Of a stretch of DNA of 64,000 nt, positions 33,746-44,169 are shown one piece after another. A program made the position numbers and the translations under genes. The notes under the pieces were generated by a model. It was not told the origin of the DNA, did not search any database, and saw only the letters and a program-made list of their open reading frames with translations. The stretch's first letter is position 1, and every line of letters starts with the position of its first letter. Source of the stretch: Pieris napi. Lineage: Eukaryota; Arthropoda; Insecta; Lepidoptera; Pieridae. The stretch covers positions 694,501 to 758,500 of the forward strand of contig NC_062244.1 in the NCBI RefSeq assembly GCF_905475465.1, written 5' to 3'.

Positions 33746-33785
33746 GCTTAGGTTTCCTAGAAAAGTGGTGCCGTTATCCAACGGC

Positions 33786-34255
33786 AAAACCCGGCTTTCG
33801 CAGTTTTAAAGTCAATAAAAATATTTATTTAATAAATTTCACACTCACATTTTATGGCCAATTATCCAAATGGCCTGTCATATACCCCAGACAATTAATT
33901 TACTTATAAAAGGAAAAAATTAAGTTATCCAGGACAGTAATCAAATCTTTAGAAACCAATAAAAACGTTAGAAAATTAAATCCTACGCCGCATCTATCTG
34001 TACGAGATAATCTCAAAAACAACGGAAGTGATTTTTAACGCTCTTCACCAATAGATACAGTGTTTCCTGAGATTATTGAAAAAATCCAATAATCGTGGAT
34101 TGCTTTATTTATAGGAGGATTATTAGGATCTACAATATCTGGCAGCAGCATTGTTGGCCTAGTGGCTTCAGCGTGCGACTCTCATACCTGAGGTCGTAGG
34201 TCCGAACCCCAGCTGTGCACCAATGTACTTTCTTTCTATGTGCGCATTTAACATT
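33786..34255. repeat. right arm of inverted duplication (Helitron-free)
   Basis: Inverse of 32505-33296 without the Helitron. It stops abruptly inside the SINE at GCGCATTTAACATT (34255), where the left arm continues. By eye it differs from the left arm at scattered positions, so it is older than the Helitron insertion but not recent. Confidence 0.85.
34145..34255 (+). mobile_element. SINE copy 7, truncated duplicate of copy 6
   Basis: Head AGCATTGTTGGCCTAGTGGC through the GCGCATTTAACATT block, then lost. Its 5' flank CTACAATATCTGG matches the mirror of copy 6's target duplication, showing it arrived by duplication and not by its own insertion. Confidence 0.88.
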
Positions 34256-34259
34256 GAAT

Positions 34260-34294
34260 GGCCGTAATGTAACATCCAACGTTACATTACGGCC
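34260..34294. repeat. perfect 14-bp stem hairpin
   Basis: GGCCGTAATGTAAC, loop ATCCAAC, GTTACATTACGGCC. It lies exactly at the outer break of the right arm, a position where fold-back could have initiated the inverted duplication. Confidence 0.85.
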
Positions 34295-34338
34295 GTTGGA
34301 TAACGGCACCGCTTTTCTAGGAAATCTAAGCTTAAAGC

Positions 34339-34998
34339 GCCAAAAGAAGTATAACTTCAAAAAATACAAACCTATAAATTTCTTATAACGGGTTTGTCCG
34401 TAAACATATGAAAATTCACAAAAAAGGGTAACTTAAGAGCAAGAGATTCTCTTAGATCCAAACAAATAGTTCAACTGTCTTCAGTGATCTGTGTTGAAAG
34501 AATAATCTTCTTGACGCCCGTGAAATATTCCACTCAATTATTCTTTCACAGCATCTCCTGAATATTTCATCACTAAGGGTTGAAAACTGTACGAAAATGG
34601 ATTCTACAGTTGACTTTGAAGCTTATAATTACAAAGTGAATTATTGTTTATTCGTATAAAGTCTTAAACATTTTAATGCAATATGAGTGTTAGCCTAGGC
34701 GATTCTTTGGTCATATATACGAGTCACAGCAATGTATCAATAAAATATATTCCTACTATTACTATTAATACTTGCTAAAAAAAATAGCGTCTGAAACCAG
34801 TTCGTTTAATACTCAAGAATCAACTAGGTACAGATGTTCCACGACATACGGACGTACGTATTCTTACATCAAATAAATATATCGAGACTTATACAAAGGC
34901 TGCCGTCCCAAATGCGATTAAAACTAGACTATAAAATAAAATGGCCTGTAATCGAGTATAATAGTGATTACATTAAGCTTATTTTATTATATTTAATA
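34339..34998. other. unassigned sequence
   Basis: Begins with a single AGAAGTATAACTTC end motif (to 34362) of the 16519/58087 family. The rest holds no supported gene. Confidence 0.45.
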
Positions 34999-35185
34999 GT
35001 ACATGACCTCCAACGGAGTGAAGGTCTCCTCCAAATTCTTTCACAATTATAAGTGTTGGACTAAAGCAGCAGACAAAAACTGGACTATTGCTGTATCGGA
35101 GATCAATGAGGTGAATCTGGTTGAAAGCCAGGGAATCTATTACTCAAAGGCGGTCAGGGGATTATGGGGTCATAAAAACAAATAA
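34999..35185 (+). pseudogene. unidentified open fragment, possibly retroelement-derived
   Basis: A 60-codon frame (MTSNGVKVSSKFFHNY..., ending AVRGLWGHKNK) has a more protein-like composition and less AT-biased codons than its surroundings, with K/W-rich ends reminiscent of a retroelement ORF terminus. I do not recognise it and no upstream RT motif is visible. Confidence 0.25.
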
Positions 35186-35764
35186 AAGAAATGGTATGTT
35201 TAACTAATACATTTTCAACTTTACCCGAACTAATAATATTTTTTTTGGGAAATAAGAACTTTTAGATGTGCATCCAACAATGAAACGCTCAGCCGATCAC
35301 TACTTATCATACATATATTATACTAAATTAATAAAAAAACAAAGCTTAAAAAACAAAAGTATGTCTAAGGTATAAATAAAAATCGGCAGAAATAAATAAC
35401 GTAAACATTTTTTTTATGAAATAATGATTTCTAGAAAATTAAATGTCTGTACAAAAAATTGCTGAATTCCCGAATTCCTTAGCCAAAACTTGGTAAACCT
35501 TAGAATATTCAATTTCACTCCGCGCCGAATCCAGCAAACTATAGATTTGAATTGGCCCCAACTTTGTAGACTCCCGCAAACTTAGAAACTTTTCAATTGC
35601 ATGATGAGAACCATTGTGAACATTTACAAAATTAAAAATATAAATGTTAGTCTGCGATACTAACTAATATATATTTAATAACGAAAATAAACATTATAAA
35701 GTGTTAAACGATATTATTTCTGATTTGCATCTAAGGGCTGAAGAAGTATGAAGGCAATAGCTCT
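35186..35764. other. unassigned sequence
   Basis: AT-rich; nothing supportable. Confidence 0.4.
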
Positions 35765-35985
35765 ACAACATTTGGACTTAGCCTCAGATGTCACAATCTA
35801 TTTCATTGTCATGCTTTTTGTGCCTGAAACGCGCTGTTGAGTTTCTGGGCTTAATGCCAGTTTTCTCACGATGTAATCCTTAACTGTACTAGCGAGTGTT
35901 AAATGCAAACATAGACAAAAAAGTCCAGTAATGCATGACCGGGTGCGAACTTACGACCTCAAGGATGAAACGCGCATGGTCAAGT
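35765..35985 (-). mobile_element. tRNA-derived SINE copy 8, strongly diverged
   Basis: Retains GAGGTCGTAAGTTCGCACCC-like head, the CATAGACAAAAAAGTCC block inverted, TCGTGAGAAAACTGGC and the CTGAGGCTAAG end. It is the oldest-looking copy. Confidence 0.7.
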
Positions 35986-36443
35986 AAGATCAAGGTGTAA
36001 AACTTACAATGGCGCAGACACATTTCTGGGTTTGTTGTATTGATTTATTTATAGGACATTACTCTCGTTTCTGAATATCAACCTAGTAAGTGATATTTGC
36101 TCACATAGATAGAAAAAATCATCAGTCGCTGAGGCTGAATGTCACGCGTTTCTTAACATATTATTATTATTACTACACTCACTTTGTTTCTAATATATAT
36201 GTATGTGCTTAACGATAATTAAAAATGAATAAAAAACAAAGTTTTGATATTATTTTGGTCATTCACTTTATGAAATGTTAACAAATTCACACTCATCATT
36301 CAAAACGAGGCGGGTTGTGCAATCAGATAAAGAATGCATTCCTTTATATGTCGAAATTCACATTCGTAACAAAACAATAAGAAAAATCGTGTCTGTACAG
36401 TGAATATATGAAATTTTTATTTTACTTTAATAATAACAATAAA
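35986..36443. other. unassigned sequence
   Basis: AT-rich; nothing supportable. Confidence 0.4.
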
Positions 36444-36764
36444 TCTAATATATAAAATTCTCGTGTCACAGTTTTCGTTGTCATACTCCTCCGAAACGGC
36501 TTGACCGATTTTGATGAAATTTTTGTGCTTATCCGGTATCTATGAGAATCGGCTAACATCTATTTTTCATCCCTCTAAATGTTAGGGGTAGTCCACCCCT
36601 AATTTTTTTTTAATATTTTTTAGACAAAATTTTTAATTTCTATTTTTGTATGATACAACATTAAAAATACATGCAACCCCTAATTTTCACTCCTCTACGA
36701 TCAACCCCTATTTTTTTGTTATAAATGATATACATGGCAAAACGACGTTTTCCCGGTCAACTAG
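36444..36764 (+). mobile_element. non-autonomous Helitron, group I
   Basis: TCTAATATATAAAATTCTCG after A and CCCGGTCAACTAG before T. ACGGCTTGACCGATTTTGAT lies in the head, and the interior CCACCCCTAATTTTT blocks match the copies at 892 and 32948. Confidence 0.93.
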
Positions 36765-37416
36765 TGTTACATAATATTCTACTTAGTTTACTTACTTTAA
36801 GACTTAGGCCCTTAGAAAAAAACGCCGCACGTTTAAATGTATGATATCTAGGATATCGATTCGACTCAATTACGATTTGTGTGCATGGCTAATAGTCAAA
36901 CAGCACGTTTTGGAGGCCTAGGCCTACCATAGCAGATGAATGCACAGATATCAACCAGTTTATGCAGTTTCATGTCGATATTGAACTGCTTTGAACGGCT
37001 TAAAACTGCACGCGGCTGATGACAAAATAAGCTGTGAGCTTAACGTATGGACGTAGTATGCATGAACGAATCGATATTTAATCCATGAATTTCGGTGCTT
37101 AGAAATTTCTAACAGATTTAATGCGATATTGTTTATTAAATGAACAAAGATAAGCGAAAATGTTCCTTTATTTTTCAAGATAAAAATAAACAACTCATGC
37201 AAGATATGTACATGTCGGAGCAATGACGCTGGTGTCAGCTGCCATTGTCATTATATGTCACAGAGCTCGAATCTCTAATCAGTTAATAACCGTGGTTTAT
37301 TTAATTTGCCAATACTGCTAGATCTACAAATTAACGACTATTTGATAGTCAGTACTATTAAAAGACTGCCAATGTCAAACTGTCTGCTGCCAATGTCATT
37401 ATGTCACAGAGTATAA
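36765..37416. other. unassigned sequence
   Basis: An 87-codon minus-strand frame (36960-37223) has no recognisable domain. CTGCCAATGTCA(T/A) is repeated locally near 37230 and 37385. Confidence 0.4.
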
Positions 37417-37429
37417 TTAACACTAGTAG

Positions 37430-37515
37430 CACCCGTTCACGAGTATGACGCATGGCCAGCCATCGGCCCCCTCGCCATATTTTAGGGAGAGAGACAAGCC
37501 GAGGCATGGACGCCG
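37430..37515. repeat. GC-rich dispersed repeat, copy 2
   Basis: CCCGTTCACGAGTATGACGC, TGGCCAGCCATC, CGCCATATTTTAGGGAGAGA and CATGGACGCC match 13598-13690 in the opposite orientation. GTAGC/GCTAC bounds it, and TTAA occurs at 37417-37420 and 37532-37535. Confidence 0.7.
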
Positions 37516-37934
37516 CTACAAGCAATGACATTTAAGCGAGCATGACGATCCTTGAAATGTGAACTTGGCTACATAATAAAATAATAATAATAAATTATAC
37601 TGAAATAATTTTATACCACATTGGTCACGATTTGTTCCCACTTTAAAATAAGTTCAGGTTCACATTTGCTGTTTTGTCAACAATCGGTTCCTGTGTCTGT
37701 CATCCTGTCGTTCGACAATTTTCATATCAATCATTGTCAGCTGCTTGATTTTACTCCTTCTTTTCTCCACGCGTAATCCTTGACCTTCCTGCGCCATTAT
37801 TTAGGCGCTGTCCTCGTTCCTTCCTGTCATTCTCGTCATTAATCTATCGTACTCTCACTCCGTGATACATATTAAACATATCCATTATCCATTTGATTAC
37901 AAATATAATATAACAGTTAGGTTATGTTTACATG

Positions 37935-38096
37935 TGTCTTTACTAAGAAATCATGGAACATTACGATCTAGCCTAACTTAAGACTAATAAGTAATTTTTA
38001 AGTCTAACCTAATTTACTAATAGGGATTTTTATCATAAGTATGTTTTCAATAACACTTACAGTCTCTATTAAAGGGAAAACACTCTGTTCTTGTGT
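37935..38096 (-). repeat. unnamed dispersed repeat, copy 2
   Basis: Inverse of 22035-22208, with AAATTACTTATTAGTCTTAA in place of a shorter segment. No ends or duplications are clear. Confidence 0.65.
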
Positions 38097-38723
38097 TCTA
38101 TTTTTCATCGCTGTAGCACTTAATAAATATTAATAAACTAACATGCAATAACACTCATTCACTAGTTCAAATGGTTTTAAATTTGAATTATTTTTTACAC
38201 ATGAGGAACAATCAATCGAATGATTCTCTTTGTAAGTAAGTGATCACTTTTGCCCGTGGCCATATAATATTATATATCAAATACAGTAAGCAGAGCAAAA
38301 ATTGCCCGATGGATTTTGGATGCAAACGCAATTTAATTTATCTTAACGTTTTAACACGTTCACTGCGTAACAGGCCGATATCAGCCTGCCGCGGTATTTC
38401 CGCTGGTGCGGACGAAGAAATCTATGTCCCTCTCGCTGGTGCGTAACGATTATCTCAGGTGTTTGTAAAAATTCGACAGGGACAAATATATATTTCATCT
38501 TGCGGTCAAAATTGTAGGTTTTCCCCATCAAAACATAACGGCAGGCTTTTATCGACCTACCACGCACTGACGCTGCTTTGCATCCGCTGAGTGCGGCAGT
38601 GGGCCTATTTCAGCCCGCCCACCCAACAGGCAGCTGGCGACCCGATACCGCACAGAGCGCGCGCCCGACCAGTTAGTGTTGTGCTATCTAACTGATCTAA
38701 CATAGCGTTCGATATTATCAACC

Positions 38724-38870
38724 ATGGCAAGCAATACAAGAAAAATACAAATTTAGGAAAATAGAGTAATTCGCCTTGCAGTTATTGACAGTGATAGTGA
38801 CAGCAGTGAAGAAATATTTTCCACTAAGAAAAATAAAAAGTATTTCTGTTTCCAAGACAGGCATACATAA
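38724..38870 (+). pseudogene. possible relic of piggyBac transposase N-terminus
   Basis: ATGGCAAGCAATACAAG opens a short frame stopped after 10 codons. After a frame change it reads VIDSDSDSSEEIFSTKKN. Acid/serine-rich N-termini of this kind are usual in piggyBac-type proteins, but the DDD catalytic region and cysteine-rich C-terminus are absent. Inference from position within the element. Confidence 0.4.
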
Positions 38871-38899
38871 GTAAATAAATAAATTTTTCAGTTCCTTTA

Positions 38900-39000
38900 G
38901 TAGTAAATGTAAATTTACGATTAATTTAACTTGACGATTCAAAAGTGTACTTGGTTACCCACTTGAATAAAGATATTTTGAGTTTGAGTTTGAGTTGAGT
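38900..39000 (+). mobile_element. LINE family B tail nested in the piggyBac element
   Basis: TAGTAAATGTAAATTTACGA through AAAGATATTTTGAGTTTGAG is nearly identical to 24246-24338. Its 3' TTTGAG repeats and 5' truncation mark a LINE insertion after the piggyBac element was in place. Confidence 0.85.
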
Positions 39001-39360
39001 TTACGATAATTCTGTTTTATTTTCGATATTTCTCTGTCCCATCACTACTAAAAATATATTCTAGTGCGGTTCAGGTCGATATCGGCCCGCCGCTTTTCCT
39101 GCTTTATTTCTCATTTCCTGTTTGCCAGATCCCGGGGCGAATCAAACCTAAGGAAGTTGGGTTCAAGGTCATTCTAACAATATAAAAAAAAAAGTATACA
39201 TTATGTTTCCACAAAGTTATAGCAATTTAATCTATCCTAGTGCTGTTGGGTCTAGAAAGACCTGCCACGCACCGGCGGAAATATCATTGGGGGCGCATTT
39301 TGGCCCGCCGCCGCACCTGATGAAACATTATTATTTTACTTGCCGCAGTGAACGTGTTAA

Positions 39361-39698
39361 CCTACGCTTTATATCGTTCTCAAAAGTTTTAATATTTCAT
39401 TTAATTTGAAAAATGTAGTGCAAAGTTATAAGTATAGTGTTGAGAAATGTTCAAAGTTTTATAAATATTTTCTTAGTTGTAACGTTTTCTATATTCGAGA
39501 ATGTTCCCGGAGACAGTACAAGATGTCTGGACCTTGTTAGTTGTTATCGAGATAAAGGTTTGAAGGAGAGCTTTATCATGCCACGTGTAGAGGCACCATC
39601 GTTCACGAATACATATTTATATATTTTATAATTATTATTTGGTCCTTGTTTTATTTTCTAGAATCATAATGTAATATGTCTCAATATCGACTCCATAA
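39361..39698. other. unassigned sequence
   Basis: A 64-codon frame at 39437-39631 has no recognised domain; nothing else. Confidence 0.4.
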
Positions 39699-40127
39699 TC
39701 TATATATATAAAAATGAAACCCGTTTTCCGTTGTCACGACATAACATGAAAACGGCTTGACCGATTTGTCTGATTTTTGTTTATAATATACCTTGAAGTA
39801 CGAGGATGGATCTTACGGAGAAAATTTTTAAAAAAAATTGAGTGAAAAAGTCTAAAAACAACACTTTTCTATATTACCAAACAAAATATTCGTAATAATT
39901 CTTAAAAGTCAATTTGAACTTTAATACCGTAGAATAAAGTTCAAGTGTTAGTGGGGGGGGGTTCCGGGAAGGTAAATTTTTATTTTTTGACATAATGTAT
40001 TTGTTGTCTTATCAATTTTCTTTTTTTTATCTAACTAGCTAGACCGGTGTCCCGAATAGCAGAATAAGTATTTTAAACAAATAAAGAATCGACTGTTAGG
40101 CGGTACGATGTTCGCCAGGCCAGCTAG
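39699..40127 (+). mobile_element. non-autonomous Helitron, group II
   Basis: TCTATATATATAAAAATGAA after A, AACGGCTTGACCGATTTGTC in the head and GTTCGCCAGGCCAGCTAG before T. It contains a G9 run at about 39953. Confidence 0.9.
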
Positions 40128-40249
40128 TAAGTAATATTTTCTCTTGAGTAAAAAAAAATTATGTTATTCTATAAAATACGGTTGATGTTACAATATATAT
40201 TTATTTATAGATAGGTTCGTATTATTATTAGTATATATCCTAGTGACTT

Positions 40250-40490
40250 GATCCCTTGGCGTTGCGTAGAGATGTGGGGTTTCTCTGCATCTTCTACCGC
40301 ATTTACCATGGAGAGTGTTCAGAGGAGTTGTTCGGATTTATACCTGCAGCTAAGTTTAATCAGTCAGGGCAGAATACGAAACTATCTGCCAACTGAAGTA
40401 TGTCCGTATGACTCAGGGTCCTTCAAGAAAAGATCGTACCAATTATTAAAAGGCCGGCAACACACATGCGATCCTTCCAATGTGAGTGTC
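40250..40490 (+). pseudogene. LINE family A C-terminus with internal deletion
   Basis: TTTCTCTGCATCTTCTACCG, CATTTACCATGGAGAGTGTT and CAGAGGAGTTGTTCGGATTT encode the SLCIFYR..HGECSEELFG block. The middle (HHRTSR to MWN) is missing, and the frame resumes at NYLPTEVCPYDSGSFKKRSY and GRQHTC. Confidence 0.8.
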
Positions 40491-41309
40491 AATTTAGTGA
40501 AGACACGAGAAGAAAAATACTGACGCGTGTGTATTCAGAATAAGAAAATACCATCTTCATTTATGTTTAATTGAGTTCAGTGAAAAGAGGTCACGAAAAC
40601 ATTCTCAAGGTATTTATTCCAGACAGTCATGTTTGGGAAGAAGTTCAATAAGGAATTGCCACTCTTTTGAACGGCGTTTAGTTTTATTGCACGACCTCGA
40701 AAATGCTTGTTTTCGTTTAAAATATATTCTCAATAAGTTCAAAATGACCAGAATGAAAAAAAACTAGCACATTCACTCGCGTGTTCGTGTATTTTCCTAG
40801 ATTCTTTGCGACCACTCAACAATTACCTTACTTTTAATTAAAACCGTACAAAATTCCGTTCGTTGGAGTGTGTTTCTCATACATTTTTTTAAATTTCTCA
40901 TACGTTATCTTGTGAATGTATGTTTCTCCGATGTTTTGTTTTAAATTGTTATAGTTGTGGATTATGTACAATATTTGGGGACACAATATTCTTTGTACTT
41001 ATAGACCCATATACTGTACTAAGCGTTTAGTATGTAAGTAATGAACATAATTAATATAACTTAACAGTACTAGAATAATCTTGAAATGAATATACGTTTC
41101 TCTAACAGGTAAAAATACCGGTAATTTGAAGATATACTCACCCTATCTGTCGTTATTTCTTTGTAATACCGTTAATCCGACAACGGTGGGGTTTTCTCGT
41201 ATATTATTCATTTCTTATTATTTTAACTATTCTTTTGTATTTTATATTGTTGTAGAAATTGACATTACAATTTTTAATTCATGTTTTATCGTATTTTTAG
41301 GATGTTTTT
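40491..41309. other. unassigned sequence
   Basis: AT-rich with no supported gene. Confidence 0.4.
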
Positions 41310-41565
41310 ATTATTTAATATTTGATCAGTGGCACAACAAATTTCTGTATGTTTTTTGATAATTTGCCAATATAATAGGTATGTAGGTAATCAGCCTCCC
41401 GTGCCTGACACACGCTGTTGACTTTTTAGGTTTAAGGCAAGCCGGTTTCCTCACGATGTTGATGTCACCGTTCGAGCGAATTTTAAATGAGCATAAAGAG
41501 AATGTCTATTGGTTCACAGCCGGGGATCGAACCTAAGACAACTAGGCTAACACTGCTCATTATTT
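41310..41565 (-). mobile_element. tRNA-derived SINE copy 9
   Basis: Minus-strand body 41326-41558 with the GGTTCGATCC and TCGTGAGGAAACCGGC blocks; the region after GGTTCGATC is deleted toward the head. ATTATTT sits at both edges (41310-41316, 41559-41565). Confidence 0.85.
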
Positions 41566-42417
41566 TACAATTTAGCCGTTTAGCAACTTATTAACTCATT
41601 TTCGCAATGGCAATTTTCGAGGAAGCAAAATTTCATAACAAAAATACAGTATAAATCATGTAATGAATGGTTGACTGTCATTTGAATATTGGTTAAATCA
41701 ATCGAAAACTTAATTACTTTCATGTAATTATAGCATCGATTCATTACTGAAACATGGATATTAACATGAAATTTCAGTGTAAATTTAAGAAGAATTAGTT
41801 TACGCATGATGATATAGAATTTTTACGAAAAATAAAATATCTATAAAAAGCTCACTAAAGTAGCAAACTTCTGTACTGTGTTCTTCTAGTAAATTTGTTA
41901 AAATTTTCTTTTTTTGAAATTATTTTTACTATTGCTATTTAGGTTAAGAAAATAGTATATTTTGTATATTTGATTGTTATGATTACTAATAAACATTTAT
42001 TAAGTTAATAAGAGACTGACAACACAAATAATTTTTATTTACAATTAATTCAAAATTATCTAATAGATGTACAATGTAACAATCATATATCACAAAGGAC
42101 AGGCGAGTTAAAGTCCCTTGGTGGTGTATTTGCAACATAACATTAATCCATATTGGTTCTCTATAATTTACTTAATCAACATCGTTAGCAAGATCTTAGT
42201 ACATTGAGAGAAGCCCTAAAGCATCTCGGTAATACAATATGCAGACTAAGTACGAGTTGGCGTATACTGCTTAAATATTTAGTTTTATTGTAAATGACTA
42301 AACATTTTGTTCGCAAAATGACTTCACAGTAGGAATATACAGTGTATCTTATGTATTTAATATTTATTTTTTTCGACATTATCGGAACAGTACTTTAATT
42401 ATGACTTAATTTCCCAT
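41566..42417. other. unassigned sequence
   Basis: AT-rich with two 64-75 codon minus-strand frames lacking recognisable domains. Confidence 0.4.
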
Positions 42418-43205
42418 AACCCCTAGATGGGGAAGAGGGAGTCCACAGTGAGTCTCCATCGTATTTGGTCTTGAGCCTCGTATACACCTAGCTCCAAGTC
42501 TTTGACCCATCTGCAACTGTACAGCGCCAGGTTCGCCTAAACGGCACTCTTTTCTGTGAAGCCGTCATACACCAAAAGGAAGAGGTGTAGAGGGCCAGGG
42601 AGGATGATCCTGCAGCCCACCCGCGTCGCCGTAGGAGACCACAGCGCCGCCGTTGCACCGTGCAACCCCGTGTGTAATCCTGGGCACGCAGTTCATGCGT
42701 CGAAAAGAAGGGATGCTGACGCATCCCTACAAGCATCGTGCCCGACCTCCCCCATCTTTATAAACAGGGTGAATTGGCCGATGTGAAGGCCCTTGCTGTG
42801 CCAAGGTCCATTCCACATCATTTGTGGCCGTAGAGGACCGTGATACTAACGGCTGATCGCGTGGCTGGATGCGGACAAGGCTACGCTGTTAGCGTGTCCT
42901 GCCCCGGGCGATTGCTGGTGGCGCCGTGGGGTTTTAGTGGGTATGCACTGTTGTGCGAGTCCCACATAACCCTTCCCCACCAAGGTCAACCGTGCCGCGG
43001 GAGGGTATGCGTAACGCATTTCCCCACGAAAAAAAAAAAAAAAGAACGGCACTCTTCCGCTTTCCTTTCGGGTTCCAATCAAGCGCCTGCTTGAGAATAT
43101 GATAGGGATCCATTCGGAGTGTATGGCCTATCCATTTCCATTTGCGTCGCTTGATCTGCTGGTTGATCGGGGTTTCTCGGCAGCGCTCCCAAAGTTTCTG
43201 GTTAA
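42418..43205 (-). pseudogene. RTE-type LINE ORF C-terminus, interrupted by another LINE
   Basis: On the minus strand 43205-43057 reads LWERCRETPINQQIKRRKWK, WIGHTLRMDP, ILKQALDWNPKGKRKS. Past the inserted LINE the same ORF resumes with RVPFRRTW and, after a frame change, EAQDQIRWRLTVDSLFPI and a stop near 42420. WIGHTLR, QALDWNP.GKRK and the terminal RW...VD.L block are characteristic of RTE-clade ends. No catalytic core is present. Confidence 0.85.
42540..43056 (+). mobile_element. 5'-truncated LINE with poly(A) and 12-bp target duplication
   Basis: AACGGCACTCTT occurs at 42540-42551 and 43045-43056. Between them is a GC-rich 3' region (GTGGCGCCGTGGGGTTTTAG, CATAACCCTTCCCCACCAAG, GCCGCGGGAGGGTATGCG) ending in 15 A. 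The GC-rich tail resembles R1/I-group LINE 3' regions of Lepidoptera, but I see no RT or RNase H. The short frames across it are not called as genes. Confidence 0.88.
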
Positions 43206-43957
43206 AACTCTTTTTTTTCTCTATTTTTGTGAAAACATAAATAAACCTATACTTGTGTACACTTAGTAGTGTCATTAATTCTCTGGTGAGACTAGTATCA
43301 ATATTTATATATTATTTATTTATTAATTTTATATACGTTTTCCCTGTTTTAATTAAACTTATGTCAAAAAGTCTAAGCTGAATTGAATCGTCGCACTAGC
43401 CTCGCAGATGATCTCGTCTTCTCGTTAAGAAACCTCTGATGGTGGGCGGTATTATGTGTTGATATCACAATGGATATTGACATTGCTAGCTTATATAGGA
43501 CGAGACTTTTGTATAAGAATATATATTGCTTTTGATTTTAGAGCCGTATGTAGACGCTTAAAGCAAAAATAGTTATCAACTAGCCAATATGAATCTTATT
43601 AAAACAAATACAACGTTATATTATAAAAAACTTGGATAACTTTTCATCCTTACAGGAACATCGTGATCTCAAACACTTTGAGAACCACGTAGTACATTAA
43701 TTGCGATTCGGATATCCTATGTTCTGCTAATTGTTACAGTACCCATGTCCGGGTAATCCGGGTATTACTCGCTCTGACCCTCATTACCTACTTTAATGCT
43801 GCTATTTAATGCGTGATTATCAAAAAGATCTTTTATGGCATGAAAAGAAAATTCTGTTTAAAACTAAAAAAAGGATTTAATAACTGTTTAAAAATGTATA
43901 AAATAAATTCCTGAGTCTCAGATCGCATCTGTTTCTTTAATAGTTCTGTTGTTTTTC
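43206..43957. other. unassigned sequence
   Basis: AT-rich; no supported gene. Confidence 0.4.
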
Positions 43958-44169
43958 AATTAATCAAGACCTGCCTGTCCAACAATACAGCTGAAGAGAC
44001 GGTGTTACATATTCTGACTGAATGTCCAATGTATGGCTACGACAGGTACAACACTGAACAAATTATGGGAATGAACATAACAGGAACAAACTTCAAAGAA
44101 ATAATTTTGAAGAAAAGCTTAACAGAAAATTTTCTAAAATTATCTGTTGTTAACAGAAATAAGTAGTAC
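43958..44169 (+). pseudogene. LINE ORF2 zinc-knuckle C-terminus
   Basis: The frame reads IKTCLSNNTAEETVLHILTE, CPMYGYDRYNTEQIMGMN and ends VVNRNK before a stop. The C...EET..HIL.ECP.Y..(D/E)R pattern is the cysteine-histidine motif downstream of the RT/RNase H region in I, R1 and Jockey-type LINEs; the first CxxC is partly lost. No RT domain is readable upstream. Confidence 0.75.

Larger units (their letters stand above)
33746..34338. repeat. inverted-repeat bracket around the right arm
   Basis: AAGCTTAGGTTTCCTAGAAA...GGTGCCGTTATCCAACGG at 33746-33785 is mirrored by CCGTTGGATAACGGCACCGC...AAGCTT at 34298-34338 (about 40 bases, two or three mismatches). The right arm of the inverted duplication fills the interior, so these may be terminal repeats of a MITE that carried or received it. 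Confidence 0.6.
38355..39356. mobile_element. piggyBac-type non-autonomous element (1002 bp)
   Basis: TTAA at 38351-38354 and 39357-39360 flanks the 13-bp inverted ends CACGTTCACTGCG / CGCAGTGAACGTG, the target and end structure of piggyBac transposons. GC-rich subterminal sequence with repeated CCGCCG/GGCCCGCC motifs lies at both sides. The interior has lost the transposase except for a possible N-terminal relic and contains a LINE tail. Mobilisation would need a transposase elsewhere. Confidence 0.88.

Noticed and set aside
42488..43094. Several overlapping GC-rich frames of 75-84 codons
   Set aside because: They are antisense or out-of-frame readings of the inserted LINE 3' region and RTE end; the target duplication explains the block.
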